A stretch of 64,000 bases of DNA from Thermosynechococcaceae cyanobacterium MS004 (lineage in GTDB: Bacteria; Cyanobacteriota; Cyanobacteriia; Thermosynechococcales; Thermosynechococcaceae), in contig JAKRSB010000099.1 of the NCBI GenBank assembly GCA_022402525.1, forward strand, positions 62,001 through 126,000, read 5' to 3'. A model generated the notes under the pieces. It saw only the letters and a list, made by a program, of their open reading frames with translations. It did not search any database and was not told where the DNA came from. This document shows, in pieces, positions 27,633 to 36,753 of the stretch. The position numbers and the translations under genes are program-made. Each line of letters opens with the position of its first letter. The stretch's first letter is position 1.

Positions 27633-28742
27633 TTAAATTACTGTCTTAAGCAGATGGAATAACTGCTGCTGCTGCTGCTGCGGATCACTTAGTTGTTTGG
27701 CGCGGATGGGTGCCTGGTTAGCTAATAAGGCCCGATTCTGGGGCGACTGAATCAATTCTTTTAGGGTATTGGCCAAAACCTTAGGGTTATTTGGAGGTAT
27801 CAACCTACCACAGTCAGGCGTAACAATTTCTTGCCCCCCTCCAATCTCTGTTGTAACCACAGGCAACCCTGCATAGAGAGCTTCAATAAAGGTAATCCCA
27901 AAGGGTTCAGGGCTAGTATTGGGCTGACAGTGAATGTCCGCTGCCGCTAATAGGGCAGGAATATCAGCTCGTTGCCCTAAAAAACGAATGCGATCTTTCA
28001 AACCGCTAGACTGGGCTTGAGCTTGCAATTCCTTTAAATATTCATGTTCCTGGGGACGTTGGGCACCCCCAGCAATCCAGCAGACCCAATTGGTTAAATC
28101 TTGCAGGTGGGTCAAGGCTGAGAGTAGTTGAACATGTCCTTTCCATCGTTCCATGCGAGAGACTTGCACAATCACAACTGTCTCTGGGCTTACTCCAAAC
28201 TGAGAGCGAACAGTCTGCCGAATTTCGGAGTAATTATTCATTTCCAGTTGCACTACTGGCAAATGCAGATAAGTTCCTTGTGCTTTTGGGTAAAACTGAG
28301 TTAAGAACCTCAAGGTGTATTGGCTGTTAGCAATGGCTAAATCGGGCACCACTTTGTGAGCCCAACGGTCTAGCCAATGTTGACCCTTGATTACGTCATG
28401 GGCAAAAAACACCAACGGTAACCCTTGACGTTTCACTACAGGCCCTAAAACAGCCATTGGCCAGCAAGAATGGCAAATAGCCAAGTTATACGTTTCTTTT
28501 GCTAATAGTGCCTGCAGCCGTCGGCGTGCCCTTAATACAGTCCAAGGACGGCTCACTTTCACCTTCCCAAGCAAAAACACTGGTACATCAGCGGCCGCCA
28601 GGGTTTCAGATAACCTCCCCTCAAAACATAAGCCAAAGTGGGGCTCCATTTCCGGGCAAAGGTGCCGCTGTTGGGCCAAAGTAATCAAAAATGTTTCTAC
28701 CCCCCCAAACAAATTACCTGCATAAAGATGTAAAACTTTCAC
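27633..28742 (-). CDS. Glycosyltransferase, GT4, paralogue of the downstream gene
   Basis: MKVLHLYAGNLFGGVETFLI begins the GT-B acceptor domain; VVIVQVSRMERWKGHVQLLS and QPNTSPEPFGITFIEALYAG mark the donor domain with its E-X7-E motif. The 369 residues include a glutamine run near the C-terminus (SDPQQQQQQ), encoded by a repeated CAG tract at about 27662-27682 that could vary in length. A gap of 147 bp separates it from its paralogue. The upstream GT4 gene ends 30 bp before it. Confidence 0.92.
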   Translation of the reverse strand: MKVLHLYAGNLFGGVETFLITLAQQRHLCPEMEPHFGLCFEGRLSETLAAADVPVFLLGKVKVSRPWTVLRARRRLQALLAKETYNLAICHSCWPMAVLGPVVKRQGLPLVFFAHDVIKGQHWLDRWAHKVVPDLAIANSQYTLRFLTQFYPKAQGTYLHLPVVQLEMNNYSEIRQTVRSQFGVSPETVVIVQVSRMERWKGHVQLLSALTHLQDLTNWVCWIAGGAQRPQEHEYLKELQAQAQSSGLKDRIRFLGQRADIPALLAAADIHCQPNTSPEPFGITFIEALYAGLPVVTTEIGGGQEIVTPDCGRLIPPNNPKVLANTLKELIQSPQNRALLANQAPIRAKQLSDPQQQQQQLFHLLKTVI

Positions 28743-28771
28743 ACAATTAGAACTACCTATAGGTATATTTT

Positions 28772-30010
28772 CTATAAATTCTGATGGGTAGTTAACCCCA
28801 CCAATTTTTTTTCTGGCTCCCTAAGATTTAAAACTTTGTAATAGAAAGTAGAGCAACGACTCACCATGGTTTGGTCGCTAAATTCAGCCTTAGCACGACT
28901 CTGAGCAGCAATACTAAGCCTTTTACGAAAAGCTTCATCTCTTAAGACTCGATTTGCTGCATCACTGAATGCCTTAGCATCATTGATGGGGACAGTGAAA
29001 CCCTCTCTTTCGTTACGGCTAACCCAGGGTACACCACTTCCTGCAATTTCAGTATTAATTACAGGACATTGACTTGCCATAGCCTCAACCTGGACAAGAC
29101 CAAACGCTTCACTACGCACATTTGAAGGGAACCAAAATGCCGTTGCCGCATGATATGCGCCTACTAATTCATCCATTTCAAGTCTGCCCATCCATTCTAT
29201 TCGCTTGTTTACCCCTATTGCTTCTGCATAGGCTTTGAGCTCACTATCTAAGGGCCCAACGCCAACAATCATGAGCACTCCAGGGGTATATTGTAATGCC
29301 TCAATAGCAATATGAATTGCTTTGTAGTAAACAAATCGACTCACACAAAGCCAGCGAGGCTGAGCAAACTTATGCTCAAGGTCTCTCGCAAATGCTATCG
29401 CTAGCCCTGATGGATTTAAATAAGGAGACAAATCAATCCCTAAAGGCAAAATACAAATTTTACTTTTAAAAAGCTTTAGGAACTTAGATCCATCAAAATA
29501 GTTTGGACTTGTTAAAAGAATACAGTTTGCATCACGGTAGACTAAATACTCAAAAGGGCGAAGAACCTGCTTTAATACTTTCTGCTTTACGACATCACTA
29601 TGATGAGTGACAACCAGCTTAGGCTTTTTGAATCTAAGGATCTTGCTCATTACATCAAAAATCAGCCAGGCGATTAGCATAGTTGGATTTGGAGTATGAA
29701 GATGAATAATGTCATACTCTTCTTGGGCTAGGTAGTATAAATGTTTTACTAGACTTGGACATAAGTCAAATCGAGCAAATGTTAATATTTTTCTCAGCCT
29801 TACAACGTGAATTCCGTCATCAACTTCATGAATTGTTTTACTACTCGGCGTGAATTTTTTATGTTTAGGAAATGAGTTTATGCATAAAACTTTGACAATC
29901 AATCCTGACTTTAATTGTCCAAGTGCTAATGTTCTTACGTGAGACTCAATACCTCCAAAGTCTGGAGGATAGTATTTTGATAGATGGCAAATTTTTAGTC
30001 TCTCACTCAT
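28772..30010 (-). CDS. Glycosyltransferase, GT4 (GT-B fold)
   Basis: Opens with KICHLSKYYPPDFGGIESHV, the strongly conserved start of a GT4 subgroup that includes mannosyl- and fucosyltransferases. The donor domain has WLCVSRFVYYKAIHIAIEAL, VGVGPLD, RIEWMGRLEMDELVGAYHAA and SNVRSEAFGLVQVEAMASQC, which carries E-X7-E. The 412-residue protein is complete. It is the first gene of the minus-strand glycosyltransferase run and is separated from the co-polymerase gene by a 741-bp non-coding gap, so it probably has its own promoter. Confidence 0.92.
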   Translation of the reverse strand: MSERLKICHLSKYYPPDFGGIESHVRTLALGQLKSGLIVKVLCINSFPKHKKFTPSSKTIHEVDDGIHVVRLRKILTFARFDLCPSLVKHLYYLAQEEYDIIHLHTPNPTMLIAWLIFDVMSKILRFKKPKLVVTHHSDVVKQKVLKQVLRPFEYLVYRDANCILLTSPNYFDGSKFLKLFKSKICILPLGIDLSPYLNPSGLAIAFARDLEHKFAQPRWLCVSRFVYYKAIHIAIEALQYTPGVLMIVGVGPLDSELKAYAEAIGVNKRIEWMGRLEMDELVGAYHAATAFWFPSNVRSEAFGLVQVEAMASQCPVINTEIAGSGVPWVSRNEREGFTVPINDAKAFSDAANRVLRDEAFRKRLSIAAQSRAKAEFSDQTMVSRCSTFYYKVLNLREPEKKLVGLTTHQNL

Positions 30011-30751
30011 AAAGCCCCCCTTGCCGAATTTAAGAATTTAAGTTTGAGCTGCTTGAATTTCTGGTACACAAACTTAATTAAGTTGAATGGAATCTAGCTT
30101 AATTTTAATATTATTTCAATGCTCATCCACTGCTGATTATAAACAATCTATGCTGTTGAGCATTTTCAAGATAGGCTACCTCCTTAACTGACTCTATCAC
30201 CTCGAAAATTTTGTAATTCTAACTACTCATCTTGCGTACCTACCTTATACACAAAAGTCGAGACATTTAAAACAGTATAGATTCACAATATTCACCTACT
30301 CTTTCCTTTTAAAGGGTAGGACAGAGAGAATGAGTGCAAGAGAATAAAGGAACACCTCATAGGTGATTCTAGAAATATATATACGCCTAGATTATAGCTT
30401 TACTACAGGCAATTTTATGTGTGTATGTACACTTTAATTATTCTCTTGTTGTAAGTTATTTAATCTGTCATTACTTGCAATGCTGCTTGGTTATTTCTAG
30501 GCAGCATTACATGACCCTGGCAAAATTGTGGAGTTTTAAGCTGAAATATCTCCAGATTTGAAGAATTAAGCGAGTGAATGTAGTATCTGATCTAATATTG
30601 GAACGGTCAGTATTTTGTGTCTATTACGATATACTAGAGCTTATGTTAACAGTCTACTTTGCTACTTATAATAAAAATCACTTAAATTAACCATAAGAAA
30701 AAGTCTTTTCTATTTTATTTGTCATAGGCTGTTGCAAAGATAAAATTAATA
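30011..30751. other. Non-coding gap with a perfect 8-bp inverted repeat
   Basis: No convincing open frame is present in this 741-base AT-rich gap between two minus-strand genes. It should hold the promoter of the downstream glycosyltransferase run and the 3' end of the co-polymerase transcript. The one clear structure is AATGCTGC at 30479-30486 with its exact complement GCAGCATT at 30501-30508, separated by 14 bases. That could be a regulator site or an RNA hairpin; there is no T-run directly after it. Confidence 0.5.
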
Positions 30752-32965
30752 TCACCTTTCGTTGAAATTTGCTACATTCTTTTCTTCCTTGTCTGTATAA
30801 TCATTGGTTTCACTTGCTTCTGTTTTATCTTCTGAATAATAATTCTTCGTGTAATAGTAATAGCTATAGCTTTCATTCTTTAGAATGACCCCATTGGCAA
30901 CAATACCTAAAACATTTACTCCAGACTGTTCCAAACTGCTTTGCACCAGTCTAGAACTCCCTTTCTCTAAGACTTCAGGTCGTGCTACCAGCAAAATCCC
31001 ATCCGTGAAACGGCTTACGACCAGAGGATCGGCACTCACTGATACTGGCGGTGTATCGATCAGAATATAGTCAAAGTTCTTTATTTGCGCCTTCAGAAAA
31101 CTAGCCATCCGTTCTGAGTCAAGCAGTGCCAGAGGGTTTGGCGGAATTGGCCCAGCCGTTAGCACTTGCAAGCGGTCATTAATAAAATGAGCCGGAAGCG
31201 TACTAAAGTCTTTTTTATCTGTTGTCGTCAAAACATTAGATAATCCAAGGCCATTGGGGATCTCCCAGATTTGATGGGTCGTGGGCCGTCGTAAATCACC
31301 ATCAATTAGTAATACTCTGTGTCCAATCTGGGAGAGCACCGCTGCCAAATTCGAGGCGGTTACCGATTTCCCTTCATTGGGCTGTGCACTTGTCACCGTA
31401 ATAATGCGAACCGGCGCATCAGAACGCAAAAACTTTAAATTTGCCTGGAGCATTCGGTAGGCTTCACTGACCAATGAATGAGGCTCAGCAAAAACAGGCA
31501 CTTTCCGAAACTCCTGCCCTGACACTTCAAACATCGGAATATTCCCCAAAAGTGGATAGGGGTATGCCGCTTGAATCGAATCGACGGTTTTGAAGCGACG
31601 ATCAGCTATTTCTAATAGATAAGCCACTGCCGCACCCACCAATAAAGCGCCAACTGCATTTCGAATTAAGTCCAACCCTCGATTGGGCGCAATGGGAACC
31701 GTCGGTAATACCGCAGAGTCAATAATCTTAACTGTCGGGATGATTTGGTTTTCGGTAACCTGAATATCTTGCAAACTTTTGAGCAACGATTGATAGGTTG
31801 ACTCCGCCGCCCCTAGCTCTCGTTCTAACTCCCGTTGGCGTTGCTCTAGGCCAGGAATCACCTGAGCTTGAGTCGCAAACACATTTTTTTGACCGATTAA
31901 TACCTGCTGCTGCTGCAATAGAGCTGTCTTAGCCGCTTCGTACTTAATTAAACTATCAAGCAACCCTTGGCGCGTTGCCCCTACAAATAAAGATCCTTGG
32001 ATAGGGCTTCCATTACCATTGAGAGACGCCTTAACTCGTTCTCGCAGCAACGCCTGTAATTCTTGCTGGCGATCCTGTAAATCTAAAATAGCAGGATGAT
32101 CAGGGGCAAACCGCGTTCTGGCTTCTTTGAGCTGCTTCTGCACCTGCTCGACACTAGTCAGCACATCCTGTACCGCTGGTGACTGCCCCACAGCACTTAC
32201 CGCCACAGCCTGCTGAGCATTCACACCTAATTGCTGCCGGAGCGTCCCTAATTGACTGTTAATCTCAGCAAGTTGCGTCTCAAGGACTCCCAATTGATCT
32301 AGAACTTTGACCTGACCTTCTGTGGCAGCAGACTTTGTTGCCGCCAAATCAACTACACGATACGTCTCCTTAAACCGACGCAAGGCAGAATCTGCCACAA
32401 AAACCCGCTGACGAACCTGAGGAATCTGCCCCACAATAAACTCACGGGTCGTCCGCGACTTGGCTCGATTCGACTGTAGATTTGATTGAACATACACCTG
32501 CATCAATTGGTTCACAACCTGCAATGCAAATTCAGCGTTGTTGCCAATAAAAGAAACCTCAACCACATCCGTCCCTTGAACCGGTAAGATGTTGATGCTA
32601 TTTTTCACTGTATCTACACTAGGCCGAACATTACCTTCGCCCAAGGTAGCAGGCAATCTTTGTATCACAGACAACAAAAAACTGCGAGAAAGAATGTTTC
32701 GAATTTCCGATGCTAACTGTCGCTCGTTTCCGACCGCAGCGGACTCCCCCAGCCCCTGGATTCCAATCACATTGGGTTTATCCTCATTGAGGTTAAAGCG
32801 AAGCTGTCCCTTGGCTTGATAGAGATTGGGCTTACTCAGAGCATTGAGCGCCAAAACAATAAACAGCCCCCCAGCCACAGCCACAGCGGGCAACCAACGC
32901 CGCTTTAAAATCAACCAGTATTTGACAAAACTTAAATGCTCTGAAGTTCTCTCGACTGTCTGCAT
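30752..32965 (-). CDS. Wzc-like polysaccharide co-polymerase / bacterial tyrosine kinase
   Basis: N-terminal Wzz-type region (about 1-460): a first membrane helix near residues 30-45, a long periplasmic coiled-coil part rich in Q, E and R, and a second helix near 432-450 (LIRNAVGALLVGAAVAYLLE). The cytoplasmic BY-kinase domain follows: Walker A SAQPNEGKSVTASNLAAVL near 530, Walker A' LLIDGDLRRPT and Walker B ILIDTPPVS. The C-terminus is a tyrosine cluster (YSYYYYTKNYYSED), the usual autophosphorylation tail. This domain set controls chain length in Wzy-dependent export. Two identical repeats lie just upstream of its start. Confidence 0.92.
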   Translation of the reverse strand: MQTVERTSEHLSFVKYWLILKRRWLPAVAVAGGLFIVLALNALSKPNLYQAKGQLRFNLNEDKPNVIGIQGLGESAAVGNERQLASEIRNILSRSFLLSVIQRLPATLGEGNVRPSVDTVKNSINILPVQGTDVVEVSFIGNNAEFALQVVNQLMQVYVQSNLQSNRAKSRTTREFIVGQIPQVRQRVFVADSALRRFKETYRVVDLAATKSAATEGQVKVLDQLGVLETQLAEINSQLGTLRQQLGVNAQQAVAVSAVGQSPAVQDVLTSVEQVQKQLKEARTRFAPDHPAILDLQDRQQELQALLRERVKASLNGNGSPIQGSLFVGATRQGLLDSLIKYEAAKTALLQQQQVLIGQKNVFATQAQVIPGLEQRQRELERELGAAESTYQSLLKSLQDIQVTENQIIPTVKIIDSAVLPTVPIAPNRGLDLIRNAVGALLVGAAVAYLLEIADRRFKTVDSIQAAYPYPLLGNIPMFEVSGQEFRKVPVFAEPHSLVSEAYRMLQANLKFLRSDAPVRIITVTSAQPNEGKSVTASNLAAVLSQIGHRVLLIDGDLRRPTTHQIWEIPNGLGLSNVLTTTDKKDFSTLPAHFINDRLQVLTAGPIPPNPLALLDSERMASFLKAQIKNFDYILIDTPPVSVSADPLVVSRFTDGILLVARPEVLEKGSSRLVQSSLEQSGVNVLGIVANGVILKNESYSYYYYTKNYYSEDKTEASETNDYTDKEEKNVANFNER

Positions 32966-32978
32966 ACTGGTTCAGAAT

Positions 32979-33021
32979 ATTATTCTTTCAATAGAATTGG
33001 AATTATTCTTTCAATAGAATT
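32979..33021 (-). promoter_or_regulatory. Pair of identical 20-bp repeats upstream of the co-polymerase gene
   Basis: The sequence ATTATTCTTTCAATAGAATT occurs at 32979-32998 and again at 33002-33021, 23 bases apart. Each copy contains a small palindrome (ATTCT, six bases, AGAAT). They lie 14-56 bases upstream of the ATG on the minus strand. The spacing of about two helical turns is what a dimeric regulator would need; the copies could equally act as hairpins in the mRNA leader. Confidence 0.5.
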
Positions 33022-33719
33022 TAATGTGATGAGGAAGTATTCCTAAAACTATCAAACCTCACTTCATAGGGCATGCCGTTACAGATAACACTTTTTAGCT
33101 CGCAAAACCAGTCCACAGTGGACAGTCAGCAATTCCAAACTCGGAATGTATAACAATCGTCATCACTATGGCACCAGCTTCAACATACTCTCCATTTCAT
33201 TCCTCAAGTCACTAAATTGGAATTGTGTTGAGATATGTAATGGTAGGACGATCAATCAAGTGAGTTTTAAAGACATTGCCATACTGCTCTTGGCACACAG
33301 CAATAAAACTCTCTGGATTCAGGGTAAGCGCAAGGATAAAGATAACGATAGTGGGTAGAGGTTATAGGATACCCAATTCTCCAGCAGGATCATCACGCCA
33401 AAAGTTTTTTTGAAGAATGACTACTGACGTAATGACGTAAGTTGAATCAACTGACTAGTACAGCTTGGCACAAGTAGACTTACCATCTAAGAGGACATTT
33501 GGAAAGTACCCTGCAATCCTTATAGAGAGAGACTTTGCTGAATAACGACGAAAACTCGTCAAACTCCCTAATGCCAAAGGTTCTAGCTGAGTTTCCAAAC
33601 ATCCTCTAAAGTATATCCAGAAGTATATCCAGAAAGAGTTCTTCTATCCCATGTGACGGAACCAGTGCCATAAAATCCCAAAAGATAAAATCCCAACAGA
33701 TAAAACTGAGTAGGCTAAT
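33022..33719. other. Non-coding region at the boundary of the glycan island
   Basis: About 700 bases separate the divergent co-polymerase and prohibitin genes. A 70-codon open frame (33146-33358, plus) has no recognisable domain, and I do not call it a gene. The segment near 33110 contains GTCCAC A GTGGAC, a perfect six-base palindrome. Two near-repeats (AAGTATATCCAG at 33611 and 33623; AAAATCCCAA-type at 33674 and 33688) lie just before the prohibitin start. The region should hold both promoters; none is obvious. Confidence 0.4.
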
Positions 33720-34523
33720 ATGCAGGTTCTTGTCAAAACTGCGATCGCATTCGCCCTTGCAATTCTCTTGGTTGCGCTGCTTTCTCCCTTGGTGGTTATT
33801 GGGGCAGGAGAGCGGGGTGTCTTAACCCACTTTGGTGCCGTTGACCCCGTCCCCTTATCGGAGGGAATTCACTGGCGGACACCCCTTAGGGATCGGGTTG
33901 TGCGGCTGGATGTGAAGGTGCAAAAACATGAAGTCAGGGCGAAAGGCTCGACCAAAGACCTCCAAGACCTCAACGCAGTCTTTGCCGTAAACTTTGCCCT
34001 AGATGCAGCGCGCATTGCTCAGACCTACCAGCAGCAGGGTAGCCTTGACCAGATTGTAGAGCGCATTATTGCACCCCAAACTCAAGAAGCCTTCAAGACG
34101 GCAGTGGCGCAGTTTACTGCAGAAGAATCGATTGTGCGCCGACCGGAGCTAAAGCAGCAGTTTGATCTGATTTTGACCGATCGCCTGCAAAAGTATGGCG
34201 TCAATATTTACGACACGAGCGTTGTGGATATCCAGTTCTCGCCAGAATTTGCCCAGGCGGTTGAGGCCAAGCAGGTTGCAGAACAAGACAGCCAGCGCGC
34301 AGTCTATATCGCCGAGAAGGCCGAAAAAGAAGCTCAGGGCCGCATTAACCAAGCCAAAGGCGAAGCAGAAGCCCAACGGCTGCTCCAGGTTTCCCTAGAC
34401 GACAAGATTTTGCGCAAGCAGGAGCTAGATAACCAAAAAGAGGCGATCGCTAAATGGGACGGAAAATTACCCAACGTCAACTCAGGGGCTGTTCCCTTTC
34501 TCAATATTGATGCTCAGCAGTAA
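33720..34523 (+). CDS. Prohibitin / SPFH-domain membrane protein
   Basis: One N-terminal membrane anchor (residues 5-27) is followed by the SPFH/prohibitin domain: GERGVLTHFGAVDPVPLSEG and a GIHWRTPL segment typical of prohibitins, then VDIQFSPEFAQAVEAKQVAE and a coiled-coil stretch (EKAEKEAQGRINQAKGEAEA). At 267 residues it matches cyanobacterial Phb1-type proteins, which form ring-shaped assemblies on plasma or thylakoid membranes. It is transcribed alone, divergent from the glycan cluster, and is the first gene with the HIP1-rich composition of the core genome. Confidence 0.92.
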   Translation: MQVLVKTAIAFALAILLVALLSPLVVIGAGERGVLTHFGAVDPVPLSEGIHWRTPLRDRVVRLDVKVQKHEVRAKGSTKDLQDLNAVFAVNFALDAARIAQTYQQQGSLDQIVERIIAPQTQEAFKTAVAQFTAEESIVRRPELKQQFDLILTDRLQKYGVNIYDTSVVDIQFSPEFAQAVEAKQVAEQDSQRAVYIAEKAEKEAQGRINQAKGEAEAQRLLQVSLDDKILRKQELDNQKEAIAKWDGKLPNVNSGAVPFLNIDAQQ

Positions 34524-34645
34524 TGGCTTAGAGGGAGCCATTGTCCATAATTACCGCCTAAACAGGCTTCTTAAAACATTCTGAGCTGAAAACAACAATG
34601 CCGTATAAATAGTGACGCATCACAATGCCGCACCCTCCTGACTGG

Positions 34646-36247
34646 CTACCACAGCCCCTTTGCGCGTCTCCCGTTGGGCAAAATGGTTGTCCAGTTTAAG
34701 TGGGCTAGACTTAGCTGGGATTCCGTCAGGGTTGCGCCCATCAGGTTTGCGCCGCATAGGTTTGTCCCGCGTAAATTTGCGTTGCTCAAGTAGGCGTTGC
34801 TCAAGTCTGCGCCTCGTAAATCTGCCCCTTCTAGGTCAGAAAAACTGAGGTATGCCTCCTGAAGCTTGGCATTCCGGAGATTCACGCCGACCAAACTCGC
34901 CTTCCCTAAATTGGCACCGTTGAGGTCAGCCCCGCGCAGGTCAGAATTTTGCAGCTGGGCCTCATGAAAAATTGCTCCGGACAATTGACAGCGCGGCAGG
35001 GATAAGTTGCTGAGGTCACAGCCACTAAAGTCCCGCTTCCCTTGCGCAAAGGATTGCTGAAGCGATTGGGCGGTCAGCTTTAGGCTGCTTTTGCGCCCCG
35101 ACGCCAAACTATCAGAAGGATTTAGCCCACCCGCTCCCTTAGGTCTGGCAGGGGGTCTACGGGCAGAAATTTTAGAAAAGGACTCGGACGTTGGATCCTG
35201 TGCCCCCATTCGGGAAGGTGTGCGGGGCGTAAAGCTGCTGCTAGGGCGATTGGGAGCCTGTGCTGGACGCGCGCCAGCTTGGCCGATCGAGCTTCTGACT
35301 GCTGAGTTAGAGGGGGGGGCGCTTATGGAGCCACCACTAAAGGATGGATCTTGACTGTCGGCCAAGGCTTGAGCAACCTCCCTCGCGCTTTGGTAGCGAT
35401 CGCGCAGGGACACTTCGAGCATCTTTTCAATGATGCGCTGAAATCGAGGGCTAAGGCGTACATGCTCACGCCAGTTTAGCTCTCCGGTCGCCTGACTATA
35501 GTTCAGATCCTTGGGAGACTTGCCCGTCAACAGATAAATACAGGTAATCCCTAAGCTATAGACATCGCTGGCATAGACCGGACGCATGGCCATTTGTTCT
35601 GGGGGCGCAAAACCGGGAGTCCCTACGGCAAAAGAGGTGAGCGTAGTGTTTTCTGGGTTATTGGCTGCGGCTTGATTCACCTGGTCTTTGACTGCGCCGA
35701 AGTCAATAAGCACCAGCTTTTTATCAATCGAGCGTCGAATAATGTTGGCAGGTTTAATATCCCGATGAATCACCTGCTGATCGTGCAGGTAGGTCAAAAT
35801 CGGCAGCACCTCGCGTAGCACCTCTTTGACCATCGGTTCATCAAACTGGCCAGAGCGCCTTACCTCTTGCTGAAGGGTTGACCCGCTCACGTATTCCTGA
35901 ATGAGATAAAAGTCTTGCTCAATTTCAAAATAGTCCAGCAGGCGCGGCAGTTGGGGGTGATTCCCAATTTTGCCCAGTGTTGCAGCCTCCCTCTGAAATA
36001 ACTCCCGCGACATCTCTAGAATGTGCGCTGCATTCAGCACCGGACGCAGTTGCTTAATCACACAGGTGGGATGCCCCGGCAGTCCTTCATCAACTGCCAA
36101 AAAAGTCGTCGCAAACCCACCCCGTCCTAGAATTCGGCTAGACCGATAGCGATCGCGCAGCAACAAAGGCCAACCACAAGCCTGACAGGAAACAGCATCG
36201 GGAATATTATTAGGGTTATTGCAGTTGGGGTTTAGGCAGTAGCTCAT
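34646..36247 (-). CDS. Ser/Thr protein kinase with pentapeptide repeats (SpkB-like)
   Basis: A Cys4 motif opens the protein (CLNPNC ... CQACGW, residues 4-22), followed by a Hanks-type kinase domain: GRGGFATTFLA glycine loop, VIKQL lysine, VIHRDIKPANIIR catalytic loop, LIDFGAVK and APPEQ. A proline/serine-rich linker (about 305-400) leads to pentapeptide repeats (NSDLRGADLNGANLGKASL and onward, about 425-515) that fold as a right-handed beta-helix. This arrangement matches Synechocystis SpkB, whose N-terminal cysteines are redox-active. Orthology rather than paralogy cannot be shown here. It converges with the prohibitin gene. Confidence 0.92.
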   Translation of the reverse strand: MSYCLNPNCNNPNNIPDAVSCQACGWPLLLRDRYRSSRILGRGGFATTFLAVDEGLPGHPTCVIKQLRPVLNAAHILEMSRELFQREAATLGKIGNHPQLPRLLDYFEIEQDFYLIQEYVSGSTLQQEVRRSGQFDEPMVKEVLREVLPILTYLHDQQVIHRDIKPANIIRRSIDKKLVLIDFGAVKDQVNQAAANNPENTTLTSFAVGTPGFAPPEQMAMRPVYASDVYSLGITCIYLLTGKSPKDLNYSQATGELNWREHVRLSPRFQRIIEKMLEVSLRDRYQSAREVAQALADSQDPSFSGGSISAPPSNSAVRSSIGQAGARPAQAPNRPSSSFTPRTPSRMGAQDPTSESFSKISARRPPARPKGAGGLNPSDSLASGRKSSLKLTAQSLQQSFAQGKRDFSGCDLSNLSLPRCQLSGAIFHEAQLQNSDLRGADLNGANLGKASLVGVNLRNAKLQEAYLSFSDLEGADLRGADLSNAYLSNANLRGTNLCGANLMGATLTESQLSLAHLNWTTILPNGRRAKGLW

Positions 36248-36753
36248 GCCGTATTGCTCAAGTAAAGTGGGACAAAACCCTTGATCGATAAAAAGCCCAA
36301 AATGGCCTCGCTCTAAAATCTTTTCTCTTAACGTGCTCTGATTTTAGATGTAGCGCATTAGATAGAACTCTAAGTGCTGTCGTCTAAGAATCATGGGCTC
36401 TGCGCTAGATTTAGGTGCTCAAGCAATATTGTTTTGGTGACGTTGCTCTGGCTATATTGCTCTGGCTATATTGCTCTAGTTATATTGCCCTAGATTCACA
36501 CCTTTCCTGACTTCCGCAATCTGGCTTCGGACTTTGGCCTCAATTCCCTACTTCTAAGATGAGGGGATCGCCAACCTCCTAACCCGTTGCTGAATTTTTT
36601 CAGTCTCTGCCTTCAGCCCACGCTCTCCAGAGTGTCCAGCTTTTTCATCATGACACTTTTCCTCCCTATCAGTGTTGAATTCTGACTCACGGTGTTCATA
36701 CTAAGAGCAGTGCAGCAGTCTCTACTGTCCTTTGTTAATCAGAAGACTTGATT
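36248..36753. other. Non-coding gap with a 14-bp tandem repeat
   Basis: No gene is seen between the divergent kinase and small membrane protein genes. Positions 36442-36497 hold about four copies of a 14-bp unit (GTTGCTCTGGCTAT, ATTGCTCTGGCTAT, ATTGCTCTAGTTAT, then a worn copy). The gap must contain two divergent promoters, but I could not single out either one. Confidence 0.55.

Noticed and set aside
33146-33358. 70-codon open frame between the co-polymerase and prohibitin genes
   Set aside because: No domain, no good ribosome site, and composition like the surrounding non-coding DNA.
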